Origin: Saccopteryx bilineata
Taxonomy: Eukaryota > Chordata > Mammalia > Chiroptera > Emballonuridae
Direction of reading: 5' to 3'
DNA: 64,000 nucleotides
Assembly: GCF_036850765.1 (NCBI RefSeq)
Contig: NC_089493.1
Span: 125,556,239-125,620,238, forward strand
Part shown: piece after piece, positions 10,881-22,091 of the stretch
How positions within the stretch are numbered: position 1 is the stretch's first letter
How the letters are laid out: every line of letters begins with the position of its first letter
Translations under genes and position numbers: made by a program
The notes under the pieces: generated by a model
What the model was told of the DNA's origin: nothing
The model's database searches: none
The model's input: only the letters and a program-made list of their open reading frames with translations

Positions 10881-11104
10881 GTGCATTTGGTCAATAAACT
10901 CTCTTTGAGCACTTGACCAGTACTAGGCACTGAGCAGGCTGCTGTGGACATTACAGAGATGAATGAGTCATGGTCCCAGGGCTCAAGAGCCCCATCGATG
11001 CAGAGACAAGTATGGAATAAATAAAGACAATACAACAGATGCTTCAGAGGTCCTCTTGGAGGAGGGAGTGACAAACAGCCTGTTGGAGACCAAGGAAGAC
11101 CTCA
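10881..11104 (+). mobile_element. Ancient mammalian dispersed repeat, 5' part
   Basis: The phrase GAGCACTTGACCAGTACTAGGCACTG followed by ATTACAGAGATGAATGAGTCATGG-type text recalls the widespread 'tgtgccaggcactg' mammalian repeat. It appears to resume at about 11576, after the interposed inverted arm and SINE. Exact family not assigned. Confidence 0.55.
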
Positions 11105-11205
11105 CAGTGTACTGAAAGTGAAAAAGAGGTGTTACAAAAAAGAAGGAATCCTTGAATAAGAAAGGAGTCCTAGAAATTAAAAGTATTATTGATACAAAGT
11201 TGTAA
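11105..11205 (-). repeat. Inverted repeat, right arm (101 bp, inserted copy)
   Basis: Near-perfect reverse complement of 10680-10780, one mismatch. It interrupts an ancient dispersed repeat and abuts the left target duplication of the SINE at about 11211-11571. Confidence 0.95.
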
Positions 11206-11206
11206 T

Positions 11207-11271
11207 GCTTCTTCTTCTTCTTCTTCTTCTTCTTCTTCTTCTTCTTCTTCTTCTTCTTCTTCTTCTTCTTT
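11207..11271 (+). repeat. (CTT)n microsatellite in SINE tail
   Basis: Uninterrupted CTT triplets over about 64 bp. They replace the A tail of the minus-oriented SINE, so this is a tail-derived (AAG)n expansion. Confidence 0.95.
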
Positions 11272-11571
11272 TGCATTTACCCAGAGTTAGAAACGGGGAG
11301 GCAGTCAGACAGACTCCTACAAGCACCTGATCGGGATTCACTTGGCATGCCCAACAAGGAGTGATGCTCTGACCATCTGAGCAACAGCCAAGACAACTTT
11401 GCTCCAATGGAGCCCTGGCTGCAGGGGGGAAAGAGAGAGACAGAGATAAAGGAGAGAGGGAAGGGTGGAGAAGCAGATGGGCACTTCTCCTGTGTGCCCT
11501 AGCTGGGAATCAAACTGGTGACTTCCACACGCTGGGCCGATGCTCTACTGCTGAGCCAACCGGCCAGGGCC
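11211..11571 (-). mobile_element. Bat tRNA-derived SINE, family A, with internal deletion
   Basis: It begins at 11571 on the minus strand (GGCCCTGGCCGGTTGGCTCAGCAG) and ends in an (AAG)n tail. Relative to other copies it lacks about 60 bp of the body (around 11375-11395). A degenerate target duplication, TTG(T)AATGCTTCTT at about 11200-11213 and TTGAATGCTTCTT at about 11574-11586, flanks it. The substitution load looks clearly higher than in the 54578 copy. Confidence 0.88.
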
Positions 11572-11575
11572 TCTT

Positions 11576-11875
11576 GAATGCTTCTTAAGGGATGAGTAGA
11601 AGTTCTCCAGATAGTAAGCAGAAGAGTATCCCAAGCAGTGGACACAGCTGGGCAGGGTCAGGGAGGATGGGAGAACCTGAGAGGGCAAGCACACACATCT
11701 AAGGCTGAGGGCTCAAGGTTGGCAGGAACCAGATCATGAAGGACCTTGTGTGCTACAAGGGGGTGTGGAATTGGTTCTTTGGGCAGTTGAAAGTGGTTAG
11801 AGGGTCATTAACAAAGGAGTGACATGGATGGGATACTGTGTTAAAAAAAAAAAGTCCCTCTGGGAGTCCTGGGAC
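11576..11875 (+). mobile_element. Ancient mammalian dispersed repeat, 3' part
   Basis: GAATGCTTCTTAAGGGATGAGTAGAAG, GGAACCAGATCATGAAGGACCTTGTGTGC and AACAAAGGAGTGACATGGATG follow, in order, the mammalian repeat seen upstream of the insertion and again at 27530-28370. Confidence 0.55.
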
Positions 11876-13299
11876 AAGTAGATTGGAAGATTATCTCCTC
11901 ATCCAGACCTCTCTCTTCACTACTGACAGCAATAACTTCTTCATCACTGAGGAACACTCCTCATCTGCCCTGAAAGTCATCTAGGGGTGGGGGGTTCGCA
12001 AGGTCTTAACCTTCACGTGCAGACTGAGCTTTCTGATTGCTGCTAATTGGGATTATAGTGTTTTTACATCTGTTGCTTCACTTGCCGTTTCTAGTGGTCC
12101 TATGAGGAAGGAAAGAGGGTTTATATCCCCTGATTCTCAGAGGCAAAGCCCTCTGAGGTAGGTCCTGTGATTATTCCCATGTGATGGATGAGGAAACGGA
12201 GGCACGGAGGGACAGAGACACTCACCTGGATCTCAGCACTCCTGGTAAAGAGAGTGGGGACGTGTGATCTCAGGAGGCCCTGCCTTGGAAGCTGACCCAT
12301 AGGCCATGCCACCTCTCACTCAGTCCTGCATGCTCCATACCCAGGAAGATCTGGGCACATAGTAGGTCCTTGGGGAAAACTCACTGAACAAGGAGCTAGA
12401 GAAGGTAGAAAAATGTTGACTATGACTGAGTGGACACCTACTCATGTTAAGCACTGGACAGGCTTTTATCTCATTCGGTTCCATCAGTGAGATCAATCTT
12501 GTTTTGTTTCCATTATCTGTGGAAAATCCTGTAGCAACGAAGTGGCTAGAAACTGGACTCGGACATGAGTCTGTCTGATGTCTTGATTCTCAGGCCCTGA
12601 TCATCTCTCACCTCTGCAAATGCCCCCAGAGTTGTACCTCTACATGGGACACCCAGCCTGTGCCCGTGGCCCAACCGCATCCTGGACCATTTCCTTCCAC
12701 TGCCTTTGTCTTGGCTGCCCACATGGGCTTCAGGCTCCTCAGGGATCATTCTCCCCTCCCCCTTTCTTCCAGGTCACCCTCTAAGAGTATGGAACAGACT
12801 GAGAGTGGTGACTGCCCACCATGAACACACAGAAGGGCTTTGCTGGCTCGATTTGAGGAAGTCTTCCCTCTCATTCCACCGGATGGGCTTCCAAGCATAC
12901 TAGGGGGTCTAACAGCTGGGCAGTGAGGCAACAGGGCTGTCCTGGGAGAACTCCTGACTCCACATGGCCCTGCATAAAACCAAGGTAGCAGGCTTTCCCA
13001 GCAATGGGGTTCAGGAACCGAGACTTGTTCAATGCATAGTGTGTAATTTTAGGCATATGACCTCAAATACACCTGGGTGACAAAAGCTAAAGTATCTTTG
13101 GAGAAGTTAGGACATGCTGAGACACTTTCTCAATGTTCAGAGGGGCTGGGCCAAGCCAAGAGTTCATCTTTTAGAAGGGACCACTCTTAGCCTGGGATAT
13201 AAATAGGTACAGGGAAATTGGCAAGAAGAAGGGAGACTGAACCTCAAGGATCAGTCCCTTTCTCCCTCCTTTTCAGGTGATTCCTTTTATCTCTAGTAG
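11876..13299. other. Unique sequence with MIR/L2 fossils
   Basis: Antisense MIR text lies near 12120-12250 (GGATGAGGAAACGGAGGCACGG) and L2/MIR 3'-end text near 12330-12400 (GGGCACATAGTAGGTCCTTG). No gene evidence. Confidence 0.5.
12120..12250 (-). mobile_element. MIR SINE fragment (antisense)
   Basis: TGATTATTCCCATGTGATGGATGAGGAAACGGAGGCACGG-type text (in pieces) is the reverse complement of the MIR core. Confidence 0.65.
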
Positions 13300-13470
13300 C
13301 GTTCTAAGAGTGTAGACTCTGGACCTCTCTGAGTTCAAGTCTTGCTTCCAATACAATCCAACTTGGTGACTTTGGACAGAGGTCTTTGTGCCTTAGTTTT
13401 CTTATCTGTAAAATGGGTACAATTGCAGCACTTATTTCCATAGAATGTTGTAAAATGATAGGCTTAAGCT
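13300..13470 (+). mobile_element. MIR SINE fragment
   Basis: AGTGTAGACTCTGGACCTC, GACTTTGGACAGAGGTC, TCTTATCTGTAAAATGGG follow the MIR consensus in order. Confidence 0.75.
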
Positions 13471-13610
13471 ATGGGAAGGGCTTTAACATGACTGGTGTTA
13501 GTTCTTATCATATTTACCTGAAATCTTCGGAGTTAAGTGAAAGTCATTCCAAAATGCCTTTTTATACCACCCCAGTCCCCAACTCCCTCCATGTTCTTAT
13601 TTACCTATAA

Positions 13611-14420
13611 CAATTAACAGAGCTCTTAAGGCAGATAGATTACAGTGTAAATGGGGGTGTGCTGGAAGCAGCTCATACAGGTTCTTGAGGTGATTGTTCC
13701 ATTTTCAGGAATTTTATGAGCTTAATGTCAAACAATTATTATTTTAAATTACCTTAGGTAAATTTATAATTAAATAAATTATATCATTTACATTATTATC
13801 AATTATGTCATTCATGCCAAGCTAATGAGTACTAAAAACTCATCATTTCCTGTATGTCTTTTTACAAGTTGCAACGGTCTGTGACCTTGAGGTCATTCAC
13901 ATGTATCTGTGTGTAGAGATGCTATGTGGTAGGGTGCTAATGCAGTCTTTCTTCAGTAACTGATGCTGGCGGCTAGAAATCACCTATGGTGAAAATATTT
14001 ACACCATAGAAATTGGCATGGCTTCACTATTGTTTTGGTACTTGTCTTAGACTCAAGAAAATGATGGTTAAAATTTTAATACTATAGATTAAATATTAAA
14101 ATGTGTTGAATCTATAGCCATTACACTGTAAATAGCACACACACACACACAAGTAAAAAAACCCACATACTTCTGGTATTTAAAAGATATTACTCAATTC
14201 AGCAAAAACAATGTGGTTCATGTTGTTGCTGAACAAATGAAATTCAACAAGTATCTTCACTGTCTCACTTTCATCTAACTTATTAAGTCAACGTGAATAC
14301 AAACTAGCATTCAGGAAGGAACTGCACTCATTTGTCAGTTGTAACAGTTTGGCTAGGGATAGAAGAGTTTAGGAAATAGCAACTAGTATACTCTGTAAGA
14401 ATCAATTGACAAGATGGAAT
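13611..14420. other. AT-rich unique sequence with palindromes
   Basis: It holds a 26-bp near-palindrome at 13984-14009 and a 9-bp stem pair at 14082-14090/14109-14117, then a short CA repeat at about 14137-14152. No coding potential. It could be a conserved element or an unrecognised old transposon. Confidence 0.45.
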
Positions 14421-14429
14421 TTATAATAA

Positions 14430-14505
14430 GGAATGTTTTATATTTTGTTATTGAGAAAGAGAGAAAGGAAAAGGGAGAGAGGGGAGGGGGGAAGTGAGAG
14501 GGGGG

Positions 14506-14539
<34 letters not shown>

Positions 14540-14682
14540 CATCAACTCACCGCTCCACTTAGTTGTTCCCTTTAGTTGCGTACTCACTGCTGGCTTCTCA
14601 TACATGCCCTGACCAGGGATCCAGCACACAGCCTCAGTGCTTGGGGTCTACACTTTGTTTACTGAGACTCCTGGCCAGGGCC
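14430..14682 (-). mobile_element. Bat SINE family C (minus)
   Basis: It starts at about 14682 on the minus strand with GGCCCTGGCCAGGAGTCTCAG, contains CCCTGGTCAGGGCATGTATGAGAAG, and ends in a GA/CT-rich stretch (14460-14538). Related to 24277-24449. TTTATAATAA occurs at 14420-14429 and 14691-14700, a weak candidate target duplication. Confidence 0.7.
14509..14538 (+). repeat. (GA)n microsatellite
   Basis: About 15 GA units directly after a G run, inside the CT-rich part of the SINE at 14430-14682. Confidence 0.95.
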
Positions 14683-14807
14683 TACAATTCTTTATAATAA
14701 TAAAATTAATAATAAATGTATTCCTAATACAATTGATGTATGTAGATATGTATGTGTGTGTTTGTTTCTAGAGCGCCAGTTGTTAATCCCTTCCCAGCAC
14801 ACCACTG

Positions 14808-14945
14808 AGTGCAGCAGAAAGAGCACAGGCCCTAAAATCTGACAGACCTGGGCTGGACTTCTAGCACATCTGTTTATAAGCTGTGTGACTTCGGGTGGGT
14901 TGCTTAACCTTTCTGAGTCTCATCAATAAAATGGAACTAAGAATA
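14808..14945 (+). mobile_element. MIR SINE fragment
   Basis: AGAGCACAGGCCCTAAAATCTGACAGACCTGGG then GCTGTGTGACTTCGGG and TTAACCTTTCTGAGTCTCATC follow MIR in order. Confidence 0.8.
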
Positions 14946-15055
14946 GTGTGGTCTAGGGGTCAAGGGCCCGTGTTCCAAAATCGGGCTGCCTGCACTTGAA
15001 TCCAGGCTCCCCCTACATACCAATTTTGCGACATTGACCCAGTTAGATAGTGGAT
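14946..15055 (+). mobile_element. Second MIR-like fragment
   Basis: GTGGTCTAGGGGTCAAGGGCC... CTGCCTGCACTTGAATCCAGGCTC resembles the MIR 5' region. It lies directly after another MIR. Confidence 0.55.
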
Positions 15056-15240
15056 TACCCAGGATTCTTTCAGAGAAACAGAACCAGCTGGAGATTCTAT
15101 GTAAGAGAATTGCCTTCCATGGTGGTGGGGCTGGCGAGACTGAAATCTGTAAGGCAGGCTGGAAGCCCTTGGGCAGGGGTTGATACTGCAGTCTATAGGC
15201 AGAATTTCCTCTTCCAGGAAACCTCAGTGTTGCTCTATTA

Positions 15241-15288
15241 AGGTTCTCAACTCACTGATTACAGAGGTTCTCAACTCCCAGATTACAG
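15241..15288 (+). repeat. 24-bp tandem duplication
   Basis: AGGTTCTCAACTCACTGATTACAG (15241-15264) is followed at once by the same unit with two changes (15265-15288). Confidence 0.9.
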
Positions 15289-17049
15289 AGGAGACCCTCC
15301 TTTACTTAAGGTCACTTGATTGTCGAATGCCTTCACAGCAACATCTAGGGTAGGTGGAACTGCGCGAGTGAGCAGGGCGGCCCAGACAGGCCGACACATC
15401 GCGTGATCCATTGCACCGAGAGTAACGAACACAGGCTGCTGAGAACTGTGCCTCAGAAAGAAGCAGCCAGGGCAAGGGCTCGCTAAGTGTCAGTGACCAC
15501 AAACCACTGTTTCTGCTGTGACTACAGTTCGTTCCTTCCTCAGGAGAAGAATAGCTGTGGAACAGGAAGTGCCAGGGGCCTGTGTGCGTGGGAAAATCTG
15601 TCACAGGCCCAGAGTCACTGGGTGTCTGAGCACATGACAGCCAGAGGCCAGGCCTGGATAACACTGGGGAAGTAAAGAGACAGGAGGCAGCCCACAGCTC
15701 GGGTCCCACAGGAAGCCCCACCGGGCCCATTCAGATGGAAACCAGGTCTAACTGGGTGGTAGCTCTTGGGGCCCCTTGTGCAGTGGCTGGCTCAACCATG
15801 GGAGGCTTGTGGCCATGGCCGGAAGATGAAGTGGTTATGAGGTGACAGACGGGAGGCTTTGCAGGCGGGTGGACAGGTGGGCGGTGGCCGTGGGTGTTAC
15901 ATTATTTGCTGATGGAGGATTTGTGTAACTTGGTTTGCTGCCTAAGCTGGTGGTTGCTCAGGTTCAAAATAAATTCCAAGAGATCAAGCTGAAATCTCCA
16001 AACCTGCATCCCAAGGCCTCAGGCAGGCCTCCGGCATAGCAGTGTGATCAGCAAAAGTGCGTCTCCAGCAGTCTCACCTCAAATGCCCTCCTTTCCTCCC
16101 TCAGAGTCCTCACCTCTGAGAATTCAGGCACCTCCTTCTATTTCCCAGGAGCCTCTGTCGCTGCAAGCCCCAGTGTCTCTGGGTCTGCTCAGCTCTGCAC
16201 AGCAAACCTACCACCTATAGAACAGACCTGGCCGCATACAGAATAGAACATGGCTCAAGGCTTACGGTGTTACCATTCCCAAAATCTGGGGGCCCTGCAG
16301 GGAAGCACAAAAAATTTAAAAAAAGAGAAAAAGAAAAAGAAAAGGCGTCAAGTCACTCAGTGGTGGGACGCTTAGCACCTGGGCTGCCTGTGAGGGCGGG
16401 TCCCAGAGACGCAGAACGTCAGAGCTATGACAAGCCTGAGGTTGTGTCATCTCGCCCGTTCCATTTTCCAGATGGGGAACCAGGACTGGGAAAGTGCAGT
16501 GCTTTGCCTCTCTTACACAGCCAGGGAGCCAGTGAGAAACTGAGCCAATGTTCAGCTTCCTGGGGTGTAGGCCTCCCTTGGCCACAGCCAGCAAACTGAG
16601 CAGGGGACAGGGAACCGCCAAGAATTCCAAGAAGGCCACCCAGAATCCTGGGCACTGCCTTCCCTGGCCAGCACCACCTGAGCCCTGACCTGGTGGCCCT
16701 GGCTGCTTCCCTGCCAACCTCACTTTCCCACTTGAAGCCGAGCAGCCTGGGCTTCCAGCCCCTCCAGACACCACATGCTGAACAGCTTTACTCTGGCTTT
16801 CCGAGAAGGGTTTAGATCCAAGCTGTGCTCTGCCAGGGGCAGAAGGCTGGCCGGGGACGGCACTGCCGGGGATGGTCAGACATGTCCCGTCTTGGGCAGT
16901 CCCCAAGGCACTGCCTACTCCACTTTGGGCTGCCTTGACCTTTTGGCTGTATCTCCCCCTTCACAGTCTCCTTTCCAACTGGACCTGCCTCACTCTTACC
17001 CAGGCCACACTGTTACTTTAAACAGACAGCCCCTGATTCTCAGTTCATA
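15289..17049. other. GC-moderate unique sequence
   Basis: No gene evidence. An antisense MIR lies at about 16375-16560 (CCATTTTCCAGATGGGGAACCAGGACTGGG). Scattered CpGs at 15360-15430 do not amount to an island. Confidence 0.5.
16375..16560 (-). mobile_element. MIR SINE fragment (antisense)
   Basis: CGTTCCATTTTCCAGATGGGGAACC... CTTACACAGCCAGGGAGCCAG follows the reverse complement of MIR. Confidence 0.65.
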
Positions 17050-17335
17050 ACATAGTCTTTCACTGTCCTCTCTGGCTTTCCTTTTTTGGTCACTACGTTT
17101 AGTGGAGTGCTGCCCCTGCCATTTCCATCCTCACCTTCAAGTTCTAATAGTGCCTCATATATGTGTCATAGATGCACTTAGTACATTGTTTTGATTTACA
17201 CATTCCTCTGCTTTTTTAGACTGTGAGCTGTCACTGGGGCCTGGTTTCATTCATTATTGAATCTCCAGAATCTAGCCCCATGTCTGGCACTGGCTAGTGC
17301 TCCGTGTGATGCTTAGTGAATGAAAAAAAGGATGG
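17050..17335 (+). mobile_element. L2 LINE 3' end
   Basis: CTGTGAGCTGTCACTGGGGCCTGG, ATTATTGAATCTCCAGAATCTAGCCCC, ATGCTTAGTGAATGAA follow the L2 3' terminus, including the closing TGAATGAA. A TGGA repeat starts right after. Confidence 0.7.
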
Positions 17336-17359
17336 AGAGAAAGAAAGATAATGAATATT

Positions 17360-17420
17360 GGATGGATGGATGGATAGATGGGTGGATGGATAGATGGTTG
17401 GCTGACTGGCTGGATAAAAA
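17360..17420 (+). repeat. (GGAT)n-type simple repeat
   Basis: GGATGGATGGATGGATAGAT followed by degenerate units, grown out of the L2 3' end. The open frame over it is an artefact of the repeat. Confidence 0.85.
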
Positions 17421-18229
17421 ATGGCAGAATGAAAATATAAATGGATGCATATGGAATCAAAGTTGGAAGAAAGGAGGGGAGAATGTCAAAATGGAAGAAT
17501 GGCTAAATGAGTCGACCAATGGATGGCTCATCCCTCTGAGAGGACAAGCCAAAGTGATCTCTCACATCTGCAGAACTGTTATTTCCCCAGCACAGAGCCC
17601 TGCCCACTGAAGACCCAGAGTACAACTTTATCTTCTTTAAGCCAGCTCTGAGAGAAGCTAGGCAAGAGTGGCCCCCTGGAGGGGTAAGGCAAGTAAGATC
17701 CAGAGCTACGAAGGGGTGTGTTCACAGACGCCCAGCTAGTTCAGGCAGAATGGGAATCAGATCTTTAGCTTCTCAGCTCTCAGTTGTGAGCTGTGTGATA
17801 CAATGAACACGGGCCCTGGAGACAGGAAGGCCTGACCCACCTCAAGGCCCAGTTGTTCCCTCTGCGGAGTGGCATTACAGCTGGTCCCTCAGACTGGTTC
17901 CCACTCTGGCCCCGGTCCCCTCGGCACCCCCAGAAGGAAGGAACCCTGCCTTTCTATACAGGCTGTCTCCAGTGGGGCCCTGCAGTTCCTTCAGGGAAGA
18001 AGTGGCATTAGGAGAAAAAGCAGGAGGGGTCAGGCTTTGCAGAAAGTGCTCCCTCCTCCCTGCCTGCTGAACCAGGGCTGGCCTGGCAAGTCTGAGCCCC
18101 ATTGAGGAGGCAGGGCCCGTGCTGAGTCCTCAGTCCTCCCTACCAGGTAACCCCAGCTGGCACCATCCCTGGCGCGGGGGAAGACAGCCCGAAGGCGATC
18201 TTCTTGAGGCAGTGCATATGCAGTTCTTC
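17421..18229. other. Unique non-coding sequence
   Basis: Weak antisense MIR text near 17690-17790. No gene evidence. Confidence 0.45.
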
Positions 18230-20485
18230 TACCAGTTCAGTTAGATGAACTACTCATCTATGAGTGACTGAGATTTCTTATATGTGATAAGTCCTACTCT
18301 TTTTTAATTCTATAAAAATATTTTCAGATTTTAAAAAATATTGCAGAAACAACACAAGGCAATTCCCAATGTTAACATGTCACCACATCTGCTTACTCGC
18401 TGTATAATTTTCTTAGTAATTCTCTTTCTCTACATATATATGAATGCCTATATATCTATACACATATTGTATGTATAGATATATATGCATGTACACATAT
18501 ATGCATGTATATATAAAGTGATTTTTTGAAACATTTGAGAGTAAATTTAGAGATCTTTGTCCCTAGATATTTGAGCATGTCTTTACTTAAGACATTCTCT
18601 GCTATAACCACGGTAGGGTTGTCAAATCAGGAAGCTAACATTTTTACATTAACATCTAACCTAGAGACTTGATTCCGTTCACCTGTCGTCCCACTAATGT
18701 CCTTTTTCTAATTCAGGGTCCAGTCCGGGGGATCCCACATGCATCTGTTTGTTCGGTCTCTTCAGTCTCCTTTCACCGGCAATGGTTTCTTGGCCTTTCT
18801 TTGTTTCTCGAGATCTTCACATTTTCGAAGAGAATCGGCCAATTAACTTTGCAGATGCCCCTCAACACGGGTCTGTCTGAGGAGCTTCCTCCTGATTAGA
18901 TTCAGGCTGCACAGAGCTGGCAGGCCAGGATGGCGCTGTCTTTCCCAAGGGGTCATGTCAGCAAGGACAAGACCGTGCTGGCCCCTCCCCAGGGCAGCTG
19001 CCCTAGCTCACTTGGTGGAGGTGGGGTTTGCCAGGCTCCTACACTGCAGGGTTACTCTCCTTCTCTTGTAAAATGGGGAGTCTCTTGTGAGGAGGTATTC
19101 TGAGACTACCTCAATATTTTGTTTCTCATGATAATTGTGCCCACCAATTTTAGCATCCGCGACAACTGCCGCTTGATGTAGGTATTGCTGCAGTATTTGC
19201 CAAAAAAGTGGTTTTCTCATTTCAACATTCTTTCCACCATTGTTAACTGGAGTCCTTCTGTAGGTAAGATCTTTCCCTTGTCCTCATTTGTTTGTTTATT
19301 TATTCATCTATTTACATCAGTATAGATTCAGGTATTCTTCCTTTACTGTAGGTTATAATTTATCACTACAGTTAATTAATTCATTAATTATAAGGTTTTA
19401 TTTTGAAGTAAGTATAGACACCTGGGAAGTTGCAAAGACAGTACAGAGAGGTCCCATGCACCCTTCGCCCAGTAACCCTCAGTGGCTGTGTCTTACAAAA
19501 CCATAGTGAAACGTCCGAAGCAGGAAAAGGACATTGCGTGATGTGTTTGTATAGTTCTGTCCATTCTCACGTGGGTAAATTCATGTTGCCATTGCAGCCA
19601 AGATTCAGAACTATTTCATCCCAGAGATCTCTCTTGCTTTACTTTTGTATAGTCACCCCCCCACCCCCCGCCAACTGTCTCTAATTCCTGGCAATCACTA
19701 ATTTGTTCTCTGCAGTTGTGTCATTTTAAGAGTGCTGGATGAATGGAGTAATACAGTATGGGACCTGGTAAGGCTGGATTTTTTTTTTTGCTCAGCTAAT
19801 GTCCTTGAGATTCATCCAAGTCGTTATGTGTCCCAATATTTTGCTTATTTTTATTGCTGAATACTATTCCATGGTGTGGATGCCTCAAGTTTGTTTAGCT
19901 CGTTGACCCATTGAAGACATTTTGGTTGCTTCCAGGGTTGGGCCACTACAAACAAGCTGCTAAGAACAATCACACACGTGTTTTTGTGTGGACATGTCTC
20001 CATTTCTCTGGGCTAGGTGCCCAGGAGTGACTGCTGGGTCCTAGGGTAAATGTATGTTTAGACTTTTAAGAAAGTACCAACCTTTTCCAGAGTGGCTGTC
20101 CATTTAATGTCCCCCTCAGCAGTGTCCGAGTGGCCCAGTTCCTCAGCATTCTCACCAGTTGTCAAGGTTTTCTGTTTTAGCCATTCTGGCAAGTGCAGTT
20201 GACCGGTCACTGTGCTTTCAGGTGTGTTTCTTTCATGGCTAATGATGGAGGACATCTCTTTGTGAGTTTGTTTGCCATCCATCCATCCATCCTCGCTGGT
20301 GAAATGCCCCTTCCTGGTTTTTGCTCACTTTCTACTTGAATTGTTTCCTTTCTTACTGTTGAGCTTTGGAAGTTCATTGTGTATTCTAGACATGAGTCCT
20401 TTGTCAGGTATATGATTTACAACTATTTCTTCCTCATTACTTATCTTAATGCTTAATTGGTACTTATTGACTTTAAAAGAAAGTT
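18230..20485 (-). mobile_element. Old LINE-1 (L1M-type) 3' region, antisense, about 2.2 kb
   Basis: Successive landmarks of the antisense L1M 3' region appear: CCCACTAATGTCCTTTTTCTAATTCAGGGTCC (18690s), GAGGTATTCTGAGACTACC (19091), TTTTAGCATCC (19149), TGCTGAATACTATTCCATGG (19855), GTGCCCAGGAGTGACTGCTGGGTC (20018) and TAGACATGAGTCCTTTGTCAGG (20387). No reading frame is intact. The left boundary is approximate. Confidence 0.75.
18430..18515. repeat. AT-rich TATA/TGTA simple region
   Basis: Imperfect TATATA, CATATA and TGTATA units within the old L1. Confidence 0.8.
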
Positions 20486-20489
20486 TTAT

Positions 20490-20640
20490 TTACTCATCTG
20501 ACACATAGTTTTCTAGGCCCTCTTATGTGCTGGACACTTACATAGGAGCAGGAGATAGATAAGACGGGTAAGGCAAGTTCCTTGCCCATGAGGGGCTCAC
20601 AGTCCAGTGTTGGGGATGGGGAGTGGAGTAGAGAAAATAA
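20490..20640 (+). mobile_element. Ancient mammalian dispersed repeat fragment
   Basis: TTATGTGCTGGACACTTACATAGGAGCAGGAGATAGATAAGAC... CTTGCCCATGAGGGGCTCACAGTCCAG is the 'last known size, gain, and total' type text of an old mammalian repeat also seen at 10881-11104. Family unassigned. Confidence 0.5.
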
Positions 20641-20889
20641 AAATCATTTCAACCCAGCACAGTCAATGGCATTAAGAGGCATGGATGGGTGTTGGCACAT
20701 GGAATGAGGAAGATTGGCCAGGGAAGATGGGAGGTCTGAAGGATAAGTCTGTCTTGTGGGGCAGGCAAGGGACCATGGCATTCTGAGGAAAAGCAGGAGT
20801 GAATGCAGATGTACTGGACTAATTCAAAGTTCACGGCAGCGGGGACCCTGTGGGCAAGTGCTTCAGGAATTCCTGAGTTGGGCTGGCAA

Positions 20890-21065
20890 CTTGGAAAGCA
20901 TTCCCTGGTCTTGTGACCATGGACTTGATGCTTAACTTCTCTCAGGCTCAGTTCTCTCACAGATAAAATGAGCTTAGTGGTACCTACTCCCCAGAGATCC
21001 ACGGAGGATTAGAATAATGCAAATAAAGCGTCTAGATCAGTGCCAGGAAGGAAGCGTTAGGTGTT
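20890..21065 (+). mobile_element. MIR SINE fragment
   Basis: CTTGTGACCATGGACTTGATGCTTAACTTCTCTCAGGC, GATAAAATGAGC, ATTAGAATAATGCAAATAAAGCG follow MIR in order. Confidence 0.8.
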
Positions 21066-21925
21066 TGATAAACACTAGTCTTGGAAAATCGATTTAAAGA
21101 TTGACCTGCAGGAGGGAATGTTTGAGCCTTCCTGGGAGCCTGTCCTGGCGATAGTTTATCCTGCCTATGTCAGCTCCGCCTCCCTGTGCCCAGGACCACA
21201 GCCCTGTGCCTCTCTGGCATCAGGGACAGTTTCCACCAATTCAGACTCACTTATTTCAGCTCCTTCCCAGCAGCCTTTAAACCTCCCTGGACTCTCAGGC
21301 TGTCACTCTCCTTTCTTTCTAAGCCAACTTTCTTGGAAGAGTTGTTTATTTTTCCTGTCTGCACTTCCTCGCCACCCTCTCCCTTTCACACGGGTGTGGG
21401 CTGGCTCCCCACCACCACCCCAGGGACTTCCCTCATCTAGGTCAGCATGGCCTCTGCAACCCTGACATAATTCAGTCCCTATCTCGCCTGATCCCCCTGC
21501 AGCTTCAGATGGTTGTCCCCTTCTCAGACACTTTCCAGGAGTGGCTCTAAAGGTCCTGCCCTTGCAGGACGCAATGGCTTCCCTTTGGGAACCGCTTCTG
21601 AGCTCCTGGGTGGGTTCCTCCTCCTGTGCCTAGCTCTAACATAGGTGCCCCCAGGCTCAACCGCAGCTCTCTGTCCTCACTCAACATGCTCACGCCCCAT
21701 CCTGATGCACTGTCTGCTCCCCATTCAGGCTGTCCATCAGTCTCTTCGATATGAAGACTCGTGTCCCCCTCCTGCCATCCTCAGGCATTTGGGTCCAACT
21801 ATCTATTGAATATCTATCTACACCTCAAACTCGACATGAGCAAACTCAAGTTCACAGTCCTCCCCGGTATTTCATCTTTCACCGACTAGCACTATGATCT
21901 TCCAACTGTCAGGAACAGGATAAGC
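21066..21925. other. Unique sequence with possible L2 text
   Basis: Pyrimidine-rich text around 21240-21480 is L2-like but not decisive. No gene evidence. Confidence 0.4.
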
Positions 21926-22085
21926 CCTGGCCAGATAGCTTGGTTGGTTAGAGCATCACTCCGAAACAGAGTTTGCAGGTTAGATTCATGGTCAGGGTAC
22001 ATATAGGAACAGAATAATGTTCTTGTCTCTCTCTCCCCCTGCCTCTCTCTCTGAAATCAATCGATAAATTTAAAAAATTGCTTTT
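21926..22085 (+). mobile_element. Short VES-like bat SINE
   Basis: CCCTGGCCAGATAGCTTGGTTGGTTAGAGCATC head, GGTCAGGGTACATAT, then CTCTCTCTCTGAAATCAATCGATAAATTT tail. The AATCAAT(A)AA ending and 150-bp length match the VES family of bats. Confidence 0.7.
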
Positions 22086-22091
22086 AAAAAG

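Noticed and set aside
15340..15440. CpG island/promoter
   Set aside because: Only a few CpGs over about 100 bp with ordinary GC content; far below island criteria.
16316..16906. 196-codon minus-strand open frame
   Set aside because: Overlaps an antisense MIR and low-complexity Lys/Phe-rich sequence; no domain.
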